Shown here: in pieces, positions 1 through 12,331 of the stretch
How the letters are laid out: every line of letters starts with the position of its first letter
How positions within the stretch are numbered: the first letter of the stretch is position 1
Source: Ipomoea triloba
Lineage: Eukaryota; Streptophyta; Magnoliopsida; Solanales; Convolvulaceae
Reading direction: 5' to 3'
Assembly (NCBI RefSeq): GCF_003576645.1
Contig: NC_044917.1
Span: 6,200,252-6,264,251 of the forward strand
Length of the DNA: 64,000 bases
Translations under genes and position numbers: made by a program
Notes under the pieces: model-generated
Seen by the model: only the letters and a program-made list of their open reading frames with translations
What the model was told of the DNA's origin: nothing
The model's database searches: none

Positions 1-1790
1 AAAAACTCAAAGGAAAGGGGAAAAAAAAAAAAAAAAAAAAAAAAGGAAGCAGGGCACAGAGAGTGGGTAGTGTCACTAGTACCTGGTTCTGGTGAAGCAA
101 ATTTCTTTACATCAACAACTAGCATGTTTGGCTGCAAAAGAATGTAAATTCATCTTTAACTTTTGAACTTCATAGCATCCTAGCATATTAAAGTATATAG
201 AATGTGACACTGTTCTCACAAACACACCAGAGGAAAGAATATGGAGGAGAAACAAAGGCACCTGCTAATATAGGGGAATGAAATAACATATCTAAGGAAT
301 TACCTCAACAAGTGTCTGCTCAAAAGCAATGGTCAAAAGCTTATCCTAATAAAAAATTAAAAACAGAAAACTAAATAAGCATACACAAAACACACGGATA
401 TTGAAATAAAACACAATAAAAGAGAAATTAATAAGTAATTGCACTGACCAGCCATCCAGCAATTCCTGGAAGTTCAGTAACATCTAGTCCATGACTGAAT
501 ATAGGTTTCACAGTCATCTGAAAATAAGGTGGCTCCGCAAAGCAAACCCGTAAACGATCAAGAAATGGCCACTTGGGGAGGAACTTCACACCTACTAAAA
601 CCTACATTCCAAAGAGCATATCTTCAATGAACATTACTATTACAATCATTATGGTTGAGAAACTATTTTTCAGATAACTTACCTTCCCTTCAACATGCAT
701 GCCTAACAGATGTAATTTTGCCCGCATCCCCAAGCCCAATCTTCTCCTCAGTTTGACAGCTAGAGATGCATTCATATCCTCAGTACAGAAATTCATTCCC
801 AACTCTAAGGCCTGCATTAAATGTGTACTGAAATTCAATCTAGAAAATACATATATGTTATAATGGAGCAATTTATAGCATTGATGACCATGCTCAATAG
901 CAGAGCTTCTTTTTTGAGAAATTCATTTGTATTACTTATATATAAATGTACGCCCTTCTACATTTTAAGTTAACTTCATTACTTTATTTTTGTTTCTATA
1001 CTGATCAGCGAAGACTAAAAACTATTTCAAATATCAGCAGAAAACAGTTAATAATGTAAATAAATAAATGAAGTTACAAACACTAAGTAGTAAATGTCAA
1101 TAATAACAAAACAATTAAGGGATGAAAAATGAAATACTTGGTCCTCTGAAGTTCTAATCACAGAAACTTCAACCAAAGATCAGGTACATTCTTATCATTC
1201 ATGAGTTAAATGGGTAAAATCTTTATTTTGAAATTTAAGGTCTAAGCTTGATGAGCATCTAAGTCTCAAGTTGAATATTAGGATAATCATTCTAATTTCT
1301 GAGCATTAAAATATTGGAGTAGAGCAGATATTGTGATCAGAATGCAATTTGATAATTATAATTTCATTTAATTATTTACATGCATGCTGCAGTGAACTAT
1401 TAGTTTGGCCTGTCAACTATTGAGCCACATTGTTGTTAGTTGTTACTGATCGTGCCCAAATGAGGGTTACATACCAAGTGATCATCTCCTGTGGATTGGT
1501 GAAGAACCCTCATCTCTGTGAACATAGGTGGGCATCTCCCTAAGTACAAATGCTGAACATCGATATCCTTCTGCACAGACACAAACAAGTCTCTGTTGTG
1601 TTTATAAGTTATCCACTAAAAGGCTACTTATCTAATTATGAGACACTGTAAAGTTTAAATGAAGTTAGAAAACCACACAAACAAAAAGGTGGAAATTTAA
1701 CTTCAGTCATTAGGAGATGTTAGAAAATCAAGTAAGCAACTTAAATAAACCCTTACCACTGTCCAAGGCTTATACTTCTGCATGAACCAT
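1..1790. repeat. Direct duplication, left copy
   Basis: Positions 2-1790 match 1792-3581 almost base for base, with an offset of 1790 before and 1791 after a poly-A tract at 21-46. The two copies differ visibly only around that homopolymer. The copy ends at CATGAACCAT directly before the single N at 1791, inside an exon of the SMP gene. It contains five complete exons and one cut exon of that gene. A contig overlap left unmerged is the simplest reading. Confidence 0.95.
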
Positions 1791-4421
1791 NAAAACTCAA
1801 AGGAAAGGAGGAAAAAAAAAAAAAAAAAAAAAAAAGGAAGCAGGGCACAGAGAGTGGGTAGTGTCACTAGTACCTGGTTCTGGTGAAGCAAATTTCTTTA
1901 CATCAACAACTAGCATGTTTGGCTGCAAAAGAATGTAAATTCATCTTTAACTTTTGAACTTCATAGCATCCTAGCATATTAAAGTATATAGAATGTGACA
2001 CTGTTCTCACAAACACACCAGAGGAAAGAATATGGAGGAGAAACAAAGGCACCTGCTAATATAGGGGAATGAAATAACATATCTAAGGAATTACCTCAAC
2101 AAGTGTCTGCTCAAAAGCAATGGTCAAAAGCTTATCCTAATAAAAAATTAAAAACAGAAAACTAAATAAGCATACACAAAACACACGGATATTGAAATAA
2201 AACACAATAAAAGAGAAATTAATAAGTAATTGCACTGACCAGCCATCCAGCAATTCCTGGAAGTTCAGTAACATCTAGTCCATGACTGAATATAGGTTTC
2301 ACAGTCATCTGAAAATAAGGTGGCTCCGCAAAGCAAACCCGTAAACGATCAAGAAATGGCCACTTGGGGAGGAACTTCACACCTACTAAAACCTACATTC
2401 CAAAGAGCATATCTTCAATGAACATTACTATTACAATCATTATGGTTGAGAAACTATTTTTCAGATAACTTACCTTCCCTTCAACATGCATGCCTAACAG
2501 ATGTAATTTTGCCCGCATCCCCAAGCCCAATCTTCTCCTCAGTTTGACAGCTAGAGATGCATTCATATCCTCAGTACAGAAATTCATTCCCAACTCTAAG
2601 GCCTGCATTAAATGTGTACTGAAATTCAATCTAGAAAATACATATATGTTATAATGGAGCAATTTATAGCATTGATGACCATGCTCAATAGCAGAGCTTC
2701 TTTTTTGAGAAATTCATTTGTATTACTTATATATAAATGTACGCCCTTCTACATTTTAAGTTAACTTCATTACTTTATTTTTGTTTCTATACTGATCAGC
2801 GAAGACTAAAAACTATTTCAAATATCAGCAGAAAACAGTTAATAATGTAAATAAATAAATGAAGTTACAAACACTAAGTAGTAAATGTCAATAATAACAA
2901 AACAATTAAGGGATGAAAAATGAAATACTTGGTCCTCTGAAGTTCTAATCACAGAAACTTCAACCAAAGATCAGGTACATTCTTATCATTCATGAGTTAA
3001 ATGGGTAAAATCTTTATTTTGAAATTTAAGGTCTAAGCTTGATGAGCATCTAAGTCTCAAGTTGAATATTAGGATAATCATTCTAATTTCTGAGCATTAA
3101 AATATTGGAGTAGAGCAGATATTGTGATCAGAATGCAATTTGATAATTATAATTTCATTTAATTATTTACATGCATGCTGCAGTGAACTATTAGTTTGGC
3201 CTGTCAACTATTGAGCCACATTGTTGTTAGTTGTTACTGATCGTGCCCAAATGAGGGTTACATACCAAGTGATCATCTCCTGTGGATTGGTGAAGAACCC
3301 TCATCTCTGTGAACATAGGTGGGCATCTCCCTAAGTACAAATGCTGAACATCGATATCCTTCTGCACAGACACAAACAAGTCTCTGTTGTGTTTATAAGT
3401 TATCCACTAAAAGGCTACTTATCTAATTATGAGACACTGTAAAGTTTAAATGAAGTTAGAAAACCACACAAACAAAAAGGTGGAAATTTAACTTCAGTCA
3501 TTAGGAGATGTTAGAAAATCAAGTAAGCAACTTAAATAAACCCTTACCACTGTCCAAGGCTTATACTTCTGCATGAACCATGGTATGATAGGAAGGAGAA
3601 TTTTCTGGGAGACAATATGCTCCATACAAACAGGCCAGATTTTCTCTAGAGCATGATTCAACCATCTTACACTTTCTGAATCAGTAAGTACCTGGAGAAA
3701 AGCAAAAGGAGAGTCAGAAACCCATTTAGACGAGTATCAAAGAATCAATTCAGGGATCCAAGCAAGAAAAGCAGATTAAAACACTGAAAAGGAAGGAGGA
3801 GGGCACAATCCACTATTCGTTTCAAGAATCACAGACAGCAGAAAGAGAATCAAAACATCTTGGGACCACCACATACTAATTTTTATTTACTTTGATCGTT
3901 CACGTCCAAGAGAACGAACACCCAATCCATCCTAACTTGAATGAACAGTGTCACAATAAAAAGTCAAGCCCAATTCTACTCTGAGGAATTTTTTTAGACC
4001 ACCTTTAATTTTCCACTTTCTGTCTATATATTCCCTATAAAAATAAAAACTTTATGGTATCGGTATCTGAACTTCCCATTTCTAGCAAAACAATTATTCA
4101 CAGGGAGAGAGAGAGAATCACCCGTCTTTGATACGACTGCCTTTTTTCCTCAAACTGCAATCTCCTCCTCAATCTAATCACATAGCTCTCATGAACCTTC
4201 AAATATCAGAAGTGATCATCAATCTCATCAGCAATTAAATTTTATATATATAACCAAAAACAGTAAAATATGTGAACAATTATGCTTACCAAATAGATAT
4301 AGACGAGAGAGGCAAAGTAAGCAAAAGGATGGCAGTAATCGAAGGAATTGAGCAACCAAAGAAGCAGCAACACTATGACCAGATGATGTATCATTGTACC
4401 TTCTGTTATACTACTAACCAT
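1..4421 (-). CDS. NTMC2T6: NTMC2T6-type SMP/C2 lipid-transfer protein, 5' part
   Basis: Plant synaptotagmin-like protein, expected to tether the ER to other membranes and move lipids through its SMP domain. The C2 domains lie beyond the left edge. Exons on the minus strand: 4421-4290 (start Met, then hydrophobic anchor IHHLVIVLLLLWLLNSF), 4196-4122, 3691-3548, 3361-3266, 2602-2474, 2392-2240, 2136-2095 and 1922-1874. All have GT/AG borders and compatible phases, about 273 codons in the window. SMP landmarks are SVRWLNHALEKIWP, LELGMNF, KLHLLGMHVEGK and FAEPPYFQMTVKPIF, which match remembered Arabidopsis At1g53590. I chose the Met at 4421 over the one at 4508 because homologues begin just before the anchor. 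The last six exons occur a second time at 1790-1757 (cut), 1570-1475, 811-683, 601-449, 345-304 and 131-83. This is the duplication described separately, so an uncorrected gene model would carry two SMP halves. Confidence 0.9.
1791..1791. other. Single undetermined base at a contig join
   Basis: One N lies exactly between the two duplicated copies. On its left is the 3' end of the duplicated segment. On its right the sequence restarts at the beginning of that segment. This is typical of a scaffold join of unknown size rather than a miscalled base. Confidence 0.9.
1792..3581. repeat. Direct duplication, right copy
   Basis: Second copy of the 1.79 kb segment. It continues without a break into the upstream exons (3691-3548 and beyond), so this is the copy connected to the 5' end of the SMP-domain gene. 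The left copy is presumably connected to the 3' end outside the window. Confidence 0.95.
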
Positions 4422-5828
4422 TCTCGAAACTTTATTTTCTATACATGTATGTATATACGCAACTCCTGACCCGAACCAGATCCCCGACCCGGCACTGAGC
4501 GATCGCAATTCACAAGATATGGCGGATGCTTAACAAAATGTCTCGCCCTTCCATACTGCTCCGTGGAAAACATTCATTGTTACGCATATCGGCTTCGATG
4601 AATTGGAGAAAAGCGGAGCGGATAGAAAGTGATTGGATTTGATTTGATTTGATTTGATTTTGGTCTTAGCTGCCGGAGAGACGAAGAAACGTTTTATGAG
4701 TAGATGAAGCTGTGCGGTTGGGGCTTTTCATGCTTTGACTCTCTCGTTTCTCCGGGTTCACCACGTGTTGACTTCATGCCAGCTACGTGTCTGGGAAGGG
4801 ATCGACCTACATTTCTTACAATGAAATGAAACATACTTTTTATCTTAACTAAAAATTTCAATTGATAATTGGACTATACATTTATGTTTATATATTATTT
4901 ATGTTAAACACATCCCTTCACTCTGATACCAACTAAATTGAAACATGTATTGCATCTGAATTAAAAATTTAAATTGATAGTTGCGCTGCACCTTTATGTT
5001 TATATATTATTTATATAATGCTCAACAAAGCTAAGCTAGACAACGCGTCTAAGACATACTAATTATGTGCGAAAAGGAAACCCCTTTATAGGGCTATTTG
5101 TCTTGGGGTGTTTACGTACTGTATTGTGTAATTGTAAATTACTATATTGATATATAAATATTTCATCAATTATATTAAAAGTATTGATTGATATTTAATT
5201 AAATGATATTTATTCTTTTGGGGAAAATGAAAAGGAAAACAAAACACGTAGGACAAGGAGGAGTTTGAGGCGTGATGTCAACTCAACAAATCAAGTCGTT
5301 GCCCGCCATCCTTAATTGATTCAAGGTGGTCCCATGCTATCCAAATATCCAATTTCTTAAAGAGTACAGAAAGCTATGGCGTCGGCAAAGAATTGTTTAG
5401 AAAATAATATATTTATTCTATTTTTAATTCTCAATTTTTATTTTCACAGATTTTGATATAGATATTTTTATTAGGTCCAATATGAAAAAAAAAAACAAAA
5501 AAAAAAAAAAACTTGTGAGTGCTTGTCACATCAAAAATAAAAATTAAGTAAGATTTTTGTGTCCATGTAATACAAATTGTATATATATCATATACATTTA
5601 GAAAGTAGAAGCTAGGTGATCTTGATATGTGTGGGATCCACATTTTCACCTGTATTTGCTATCTCCAAATCCCATATTTTAACGTTAATGGATATTGTCG
5701 GCTTCCTGTAAAACTGTAATACACCACACAAAAAGGAATCATAAAAATAAGTGCAGTTGTTGAGAATTGAGACCCACAACTCAATAGGCTTATCTCATCA
5801 TTCTTTCGGTAATAAATAAATATTTTAT
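4422..5828. other. 5' flank of the SMP gene; AT-rich intergenic DNA
   Basis: No gene is seen. The stretch holds the upstream region of the minus-strand SMP gene. A short pentamer run (GATTT, about five copies) lies near 4636-4660. Two related AT-rich units of a simple repeat lie near 4847-4911 and 4966-5020; both contain the words TTTATGTTTATATATTATTT and a preceding AAATTGATA-like stretch. A/T homopolymers lie near 5480-5512. Confidence 0.6.
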
Positions 5829-8800
5829 GTTGATGTGGAGGTTTCTATTACTAGAATGGGGGTTTGGAGGATGACGGGTTTTTACGGCTTTCCTGAGCGA
5901 AGCCGGAGAAATGCGTCGTGGGATCTATTACATACTCTTGCATGTCAATCCCCGCTCCCTTGGGTGGTCGTTGGCGATTTCAACGATCTTCTGTTCCAGC
6001 ATGAGAAACGTGGAGGTAACCCGCACCCTGATAATCTGCTTCGGGGATTCGGGGAAGCTGTTGAGGATTGCGGTTTGACCCAGTTGCCATTGCATGGCTA
6101 TCAGTTTACGTGGGAGAGGGGCAGAGGGACATTAGATTGGATGGAGGAGAAGTTGGATAAGGTTCTTGCTGGAGCAGAATGGTGTCATATTCTCCCGGAG
6201 GCAGCCGTGTCTAATATTACTACTCGTAATTCTGACCACTCGGCTATCTTTTTGGGGGTTAGAGAACATATGCAGGCACAACGACACTCACGCAGGCATT
6301 TTAAGTTTGAGATGGCCTGGGTTTATGGTGAAGGGTGCCGAAGGCAGGTGGAGGAGGCGTGGCGTGAAGGGAGAGATGCTGGGCTCATGAATTGTTTACG
6401 ACTCTATGGTGATAGGCTTCTCCGCTATGGTGGTGATCATTTTCACAAGTTTGGTGAAAAGATTAATACTCTAAGGAAGCGGCAGTTACTGTTTAAGGGT
6501 CAGTTGGACCCCTATTCTCTTGGTGAGTACCAGCGGGTTGAGACTGAGCTGTGCCGGTTGGAGGCCCAAGAAGATGCTTTTTGGAGGCAGAGAGCGAAAC
6601 AACATTGGCTACGAGGGGCGGATGCTAATACTAAATTTTTCCACAGGTACGTTTCTGCTCGTAAAAAGAAGAACACAATCTCTGGATTAAAGAACTAGTT
6701 TGATGTGTGGGTTGAGGGTGATGATTTGCATGCTATTGTTGTTGACTATTTTCGTAATATTTTTGCTTCAAATATCTCCTCTTCCGATGTGGATTCGTTT
6801 GTTGCCTCTATTGTCCCACGTGTCACCCCTGAACAAAATGTGAACCTCCTAAAACCCTTCAGTCAAGAAGAGGTGCATGTTGCTCTGTCATCCATGTTCC
6901 CAGACAAAGCACCTGGCCCAAATGGCATGAACCTTGGGTTCTATCAACATTATTGGGAGGTGGTAGGTACTGATGTGACCGCGTTTGTGTTGCAATGTTT
7001 GAATGAGTGTTCTTTTCCAGCCGGCCTGAATGATACTAATGTTGTTCTCATCCCCAAGAAGAATAGTCCTGAGAAGGTGTCTAACCTTCGGCCCATTGCT
7101 CTCTGCAATGTGGTTTACAAGATAATGGCCAAGATGATTGCTAACAGAATGAAGCCCCTGTTGGGAGATGTGATCTCTGACTCTCAGAGTGCTTTTATTC
7201 CTAATAGGCTCATCACAGATAATATTCTCATTGCTGCAGAGGTGGGTCATTATTTGAACAGAAAACAGTGTGGTGCGGTTGGATGGGGTGCCCTCAAGTT
7301 GGACATGGCAAAAGCATATGATCGTGTGGAGTGGTCCTTCCTGCGTAAAATGTTGTTGGCTATTGGATTTTCTGTGGAATGGGTAGATTTGGTGATGTTG
7401 TGTGTCACCACAGTCTCCTATAACTTTCTGGTAAATGGCACAAATGCTGGTCAGGTTACTCCCACGCGAGGCATTCGTCAAGGTGATCCCCTTTCACCTT
7501 ATTTATTCATTATCTGTGCTGAGGGACTTTCCTTACTTCTCCAGCAGGCTGAAGCTAGGGGTGACTTTCATGGATGTAGGGTAGCAAGAGGAGCTCCTCC
7601 GGTGTCTCATTTGTTTTTTGCAGATGATAGTCTCTTGTTTTTCAATGCAAATGCTTAGGAAGCAGGAGTTATCAAGCAGTGCCTTTTTATTATGAGAATA
7701 TGTCTGGGCAGGCAGTAAACTTTCATAAGTCAAGTGTGTGTTTTAGTAGAAACACATCTGAGGAGGACAGAGATGTGGTGGCTACGGTTTTGGGTGTGGT
7801 TCAAGCCCCTAATTTTGGGAAATATCTGGGTCTCCCATCTTTTATAGGGAAGGAAAAAAGAGCTGTATTTTCTTATATAGAGGATAAAATAAAGCACAGA
7901 ATTGGATCTTGGAGTAAAAAATTGATCTCACAAGCAGGAAAGGAAATTCTCCTTAAGACTGTGGCTCTATCTATGCCTACGTTTTCTATGAGTGTTTTCC
8001 TGCTTCCTGACTCGCTTTGTTTATCCATTGAGAGGGCCATGAACCGTTATTGGTGGGGAACCGGAACTGACAAAAGAATACACTGGAAGGCGTGGGACAG
8101 ATTGTGTATTCCTAAAAAGTTTGGTGGTTTGGGTTTCAAGGATCTAAGAGCTTTTAATCTGGCAATGTTGGGTAAGCAGGCTTAGAGATTTCTTACAAGA
8201 CCCCACTCTCTAGTGGCTCGCATTTATAAGGCTAGGTATTTCCCTAAGTCCTCTTTTATTGATGCCACTCTAGGGAATTGCCCGAGCTATTGCTGGAGAA
8301 GTATCATGGCTGCCCATGAGTTGGTCTGCAGTGGAGTGCGCAGGAGGGTGGGAAATGGTGGAACAACTTTAATTTGGGGTCACCCATGGCTCCCTGATGA
8401 ATCAGTTCCAATGATACAGACTGCTATGCCCCAAGCTCTCGAGGGTTCTTTGGTTTCGGGTTTGATTGACCCGACATCTGGTACATGGGATCATTCGATT
8501 GTTCAAGACATATTTGATCAGTGTGACGTAGATCGTATTTTGAGGGTACCAGTTGCAATTGAGTATGAGGATTTGTGGTTTTGGTTAGGGGACCCCAGGG
8601 GCATCTATACTGTTAAAGATGGCTACAAACGACTTGTTGGAGAATTTGTGCATACCCCGGGCACTTTTGATAAATGGCTACATCTCTGGAAAATCAAATG
8701 CCCTGCGAAATGGAAAGTTTTTGTTTGGAGAGCACTCTCTAATGTTCTTCCTACTACAACTAACTTGATCTTAAAAAGAGTAGATATTGATCCAGCATGC

Positions 8801-9712
8801 CCTATGTGTGGTACCTTGCATGAAAACACAATGCACTCACTTCTATTGTGTGAATTTTCTACACTAGTATGGCATGAATCTTCCTTGCATGTTCCTAGTG
8901 TGGGAGGGGATGATTTTTGTGAGTGGTTTGATAATGCATTAGGCATGTTAACAGAGGATGATCTTCTTATTGTTGTAGCCCTACTGTACTACCTGTGGAG
9001 GGCAAGGAATACGACATTATGGGAAGGCTCATTACCGCACCCCAAGGCCGTATGGCGTTCGGCACGAGTCGCGGTCCAGGCGTGGCGGCAGGTGCACCCA
9101 GCAGCGGACGAGCAGCCCTCGGCCCAGGCTGTGACGAGCCTCCCAGTGCACAATGCAGAGCTGCTTTGCTATGTCGACGCGGGCTTCCATCAGCAGACAA
9201 AGGCGGCCACGGTCGTTGCGGTGTTAATGCAACATGGCAGCTTCGTTGCAGCTTTCAACAGCAGGCTCTCGAACTGTTATTCACCACTTATGGCGGAATC
9301 GTTAGCCTGTAAAGAAGCCTTGTCATGGCTCAAGGATCGGGGAGTATCCTCGGTGCATATCTTCACAGATTGTTCCACTCTCAGGAGTTTGTTAACGGCA
9401 ACTACTATCAGCCTTTTCTCGTATGTTAGTTTTTCAATTGATGCTTCTAGGTCTATTATGGCTTCCTTTATTCGCTGTTCAGTTAGTTTAATTCCAATGT
9501 CTGCTAATAGGGGGGCTCACGCTCTTGCGGCGGTAGCTTTCTCGCAATCTTCTGCTTTGTATTGGGATTCTATCCCCCCTAACTCTATTTCTGAGTTGAT
9601 TTAATCTATTCGCCAAGTTGGCTTTCAAAAAAATATCATATCCAACACGAATAAAATTCACGTTCTCAATAGGGTTATCCCCTCTTCTTTTATCAAAAAA
9701 AAAAAAAAAAAA
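5829..9712 (+). mobile_element. L1-like LINE retrotransposon, 5'-truncated and defective
   Basis: Non-LTR retrotransposon on the plus strand. It starts abruptly inside the endonuclease domain, so ORF1 and the N-terminal part of the endonuclease are missing. It ends with a short 3' UTR and an 18-base poly-A tract at 9695-9712. A foldback element has inserted at the poly-A, and host-like flank resumes at about 10299. I could not identify a target-site duplication for the LINE: the bases before 5829 and after 10298 share no convincing direct repeat. Confidence 0.9.
5835..9604 (+). pseudogene. LINE ORF2 remnant: endonuclease, reverse transcriptase, zf-RVT, RNase H
   Basis: Domains in order: the C-terminal part of an AP-type endonuclease (GDFNDLL, then SDHSAI, about 5970-6255); reverse transcriptase (PISQ-like region, QSAFIPNRLITDNI, KLDMAKAYDRVEW, RQGDPLSPYLF and FADDS for the catalytic Asp pair, about 6880-7640); a zinc-binding reverse-transcriptase domain (CPMCG, then H and C, about 8670-8870); and an RNase H-like domain near the end (VDAG, AESLA, TDCS, about 9170-9540). 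It is broken by in-frame TAG codons at 6696, 7656 and 8183 (the last replaces Trp in an otherwise continuous QAWRFL context) and by a frameshift between about 7659 and 7690. The reading frame otherwise continues, so these are decay mutations and not introns. The frame opens upstream of any ATG. Confidence 0.9.
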
Positions 9713-10286
9713 GGCTAAAGTGTCATTTAACACCATGAACTATATCCAATTATTCATGCCGCATCCTGAACTTTCATATAGTATATATCGAGCCGCAAAC
9801 CAAAATAAAAAATTTACCTATAACTTTTAGCAGGTTTCCAGGTCTTCTTGCTGACATGGCGTCTGATGTGGCATTTCTCTTAACATTAGGTTGTCCATGT
9901 AAGCGTTTACATATTTAAAATTAAAAAAAAAAACTAAATTATTATATTAAAATAACCAGAATTTTTTTTTTCAAAATTTATATTTTTTGGCCAATTTATT
10001 GTTTAGTATTTTTTTAATTTTTCAAATTTATAAAAATGCTAATTTTTTTGTTTGTATTTTTTAAATTATTTTTAATATGTAAATGCTTACATGGACAACA
10101 TAAGGTTAAAAGAAATGCCACATCACTTGAAAACCTATGCCATGTCAGCAGGAAGACCTGGAAACCTGCTAAAAGTTCTAGGTGAATTTTTTATTTTGGT
10201 TTGCGGCTCGATATATACGATATGAAAGTTCATGGTGCGGCATGAATAATTGGATATAGTTCATGGTGCTAGATGACACTTTAGCC
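9713..10286. mobile_element. Foldback / Mutator-like element with ~200-bp inverted termini
   Basis: The left end begins GGCTAAAGTGTCAT and the right end is its complement, ATGACACTTTAGCC. The two arms stay complementary for roughly 200 bases, through matching blocks such as CCAATTATTCATGCCGC and TGCTGACATGGC. The centre is A/T-rich and non-coding. It lies inside the poly-A of the LINE, with 18 A on the left and 12 A on the right. A 9-base all-A target duplication, as expected for Mutator-like elements, fits but cannot be proven in a homopolymer. Confidence 0.85.
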
Positions 10287-11136
10287 AAAAAAAAAAAACT
10301 ATTTACGTTCCCAATTGAATAAGAATGGGAAGACAATTTTTATTGGTTTCGTTGTTGAGTATAGAGGCATGGATATATGTTACCGGTGCCGAGGGGGGAG
10401 AATTATAAAAGAAACAAAGTAAAGAAACAGAACGAAAATAGCTCTTTTTTTTCTTTTTTTTTTAATAAAAGAGTTTTTTTTTTGAAGAAATATAAAATAG
10501 TTAATTCTATTTTTTTTATCATAGATTTATAGGTGATAATTTAAGCGCTTGGTGAGAGGAAATTACAACTCCATTCCCACCTAATTCCTACATAATTACG
10601 AAGATAAAAAATTCATTAGTTTGGTTTGAGAAAATTACAATTTCGCAAAATTAAAATTACCTCATTTTTATGGAATTAGAACCCCATGCCCTCCTTGGTA
10701 TTTTAATTCTATGAATTTTAAGAAAAAAAATTAAAAACAAAATTACTCCTCTCTTGTTTAACCTAAAATTGATAGTTGACTTTTTTTTTTTTTTAATTAT
10801 AATGTGTTTTCTATGCCGTAAAAATAGGCTTAACCCGTCCCGCCAGTCATTTTGAGTTTGTATCCGTTTATGTTTTTTTTAAAATTTTTTTTAAAATTTT
10901 AATTAATTATTTTATTTAAAATTATTTAAAATATTTTTTAAAATTGGTAACCGGAAGATTAGGTCAAACAAGTCATTTTGGATTAATTCGCATGAATTTG
11001 TGTAGTTCGGAAACATAATTGCATTATTTTTTAGTTTGATGACCTAATTACAGTTTTGGGTGTAATTCCATAGCTTGACCTTTATTTAAAAAAAAATAAA
11101 AAATAAAAAACGTCTATTCACTATTCTATACCTAAG
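10287..11136. other. AT-rich intergenic DNA upstream of TAF1B
   Basis: No gene is seen. Long T and A runs (10441-10520, 10770-10795, 10876-10945) are mixed with low-complexity sequence. The transcribed leader of the next gene probably begins after about 11190, where composition turns abruptly C-rich. Confidence 0.5.
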
Positions 11137-11189
11137 TTGAAAGGTCTTAAACCTAATCAAAAAAATCAATTCCCAAATCTGATATCCCA

Positions 11190-12292
11190 AATTCCCAATC
11201 CCTATTGCTTTAACACCTCAGCCCGTCAGCCGACGTCTTCGTCGTCTTCTCCCAAGACCTTCACTCTTCGTCTTCTTCTTCGAGTCTTCTCCCAGCCGAG
11301 TAGTAGCCGAGAGCCAGCGACGCAGCCACTCGCCTAGCCGGACTCAGCGAGACCGCAGACCTAGACGCACCCACTCCGGTCACGACGCAGTCAGCCAGTC
11401 ACTCCGGTCTCCGGCAGCTATTCCCATTGTCGGATTTGTCGCACTGCTCGCAATCCTCAGTCCTCACAGAGTCACAGGTAATTTAATTATTATTTTTTAA
11501 TTGCTGTTTTTTTTTCCCAGTGTTGGCACTTGGCAGTATAATAGTATGTTACATTGTTACAGTTTACAGTGTATAGTCTATATTCTATAATGATTATTCT
11601 AATAGAGTAATAGTATGTTACAGTTTACAGTGTATAGTCTATATTCTATAATGATATATTTATAATGTATTGTATTTTACTGTCATGACGGTCATGTGTT
11701 AGTGTTTGACAATTGATATATTTTATTGTCAAACTGTTCGTGATATAGTATATGTTACTGTATAATATATTTCAATATTTTGAGTAGTAGTTTTTAGATT
11801 TATTAGTTAAGTGATGAATATGTGTAAAGTGTCTAAGTATAACAATTAACATAGCTATTATTATTATTATTAAAAAAAAAAAAGGGATTTGGTGGCCCGC
11901 CATCCCAGGGGGCCTAAGGGGGACTGGGCGGGCTGGCCCTCATTAGACCCGCAAAAAGCCCGCCCCACCACAAAGGCGGGCTTTGGCGGCCCCACCCCGC
12001 CAACCTGCATTGACAGCTCTAGTTTTCTTCTTCTACTCTCAACACAACACAGAACTTCAATCAGAAGGCCAACCTAAATCAAATATGTTTTCTCAAAACT
12101 CATTTATCTATTTTATTGGTTTATGATGTATTTGTATTTGAACCATTTGATCTACTTAATGGTTTCATATTTTGTGATAAATATGTTTTTACTGTGTTTT
12201 AAATTACATTAATTTTTATCCCAATCAAGTATGATCCTGGCTCTGCCACTGCTGTTGCTCCTAGACTAAATTGTTAACTTATCTCTGTGCAG
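11190..12292 (+). other. Probable 5' UTR exon and first intron of TAF1B
   Basis: C/T-rich sequence rich in TCTTC repeats runs to a clear donor (CACAG|GTAATT at 11478). A matching acceptor (CTCTGTGCAG at 12283-12292) lies 39 bases before the start codon at 12332. The transcription start is not visible, so the left border is approximate. The intron carries an imperfect internal direct repeat (about 11539-11594 and 11610-11653, sharing GTGTATAGTCTATATTCTAT) and the GC-rich hAT-like piece at 11883-12021. Confidence 0.5.
11883..12021 (-). mobile_element. GC-rich terminal fragment of a hAT-like element
   Basis: A sharply GC-rich island in an AT-rich intron, built from GGCGGG and CCCGCC words. Read on the minus strand it starts TAGAGCTGTCAATGCAGG, the usual look of plant hAT-type termini (AGCTGTCAAT followed by GGCGGG stretches). 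I see only one end; the left side runs into poly-A at 11871-11882. It is probably a truncated or non-autonomous remnant. Confidence 0.5.
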
Positions 12293-12331
12293 ATTATTTG
12301 GTAATACTTGCAAAAACATACACAGTAAAGA

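Noticed and set aside
5835..6698. First LINE open frame as a host endonuclease/exonuclease gene
   Set aside because: It continues in the same frame into reverse transcriptase after one TAG; the start codon is not an ATG.
8967..9312. GC-rich frames overlapping the LINE 3' part on both strands
   Set aside because: Alternative frames of the RNase H region of LINE ORF2, open only because of GC-rich composition.
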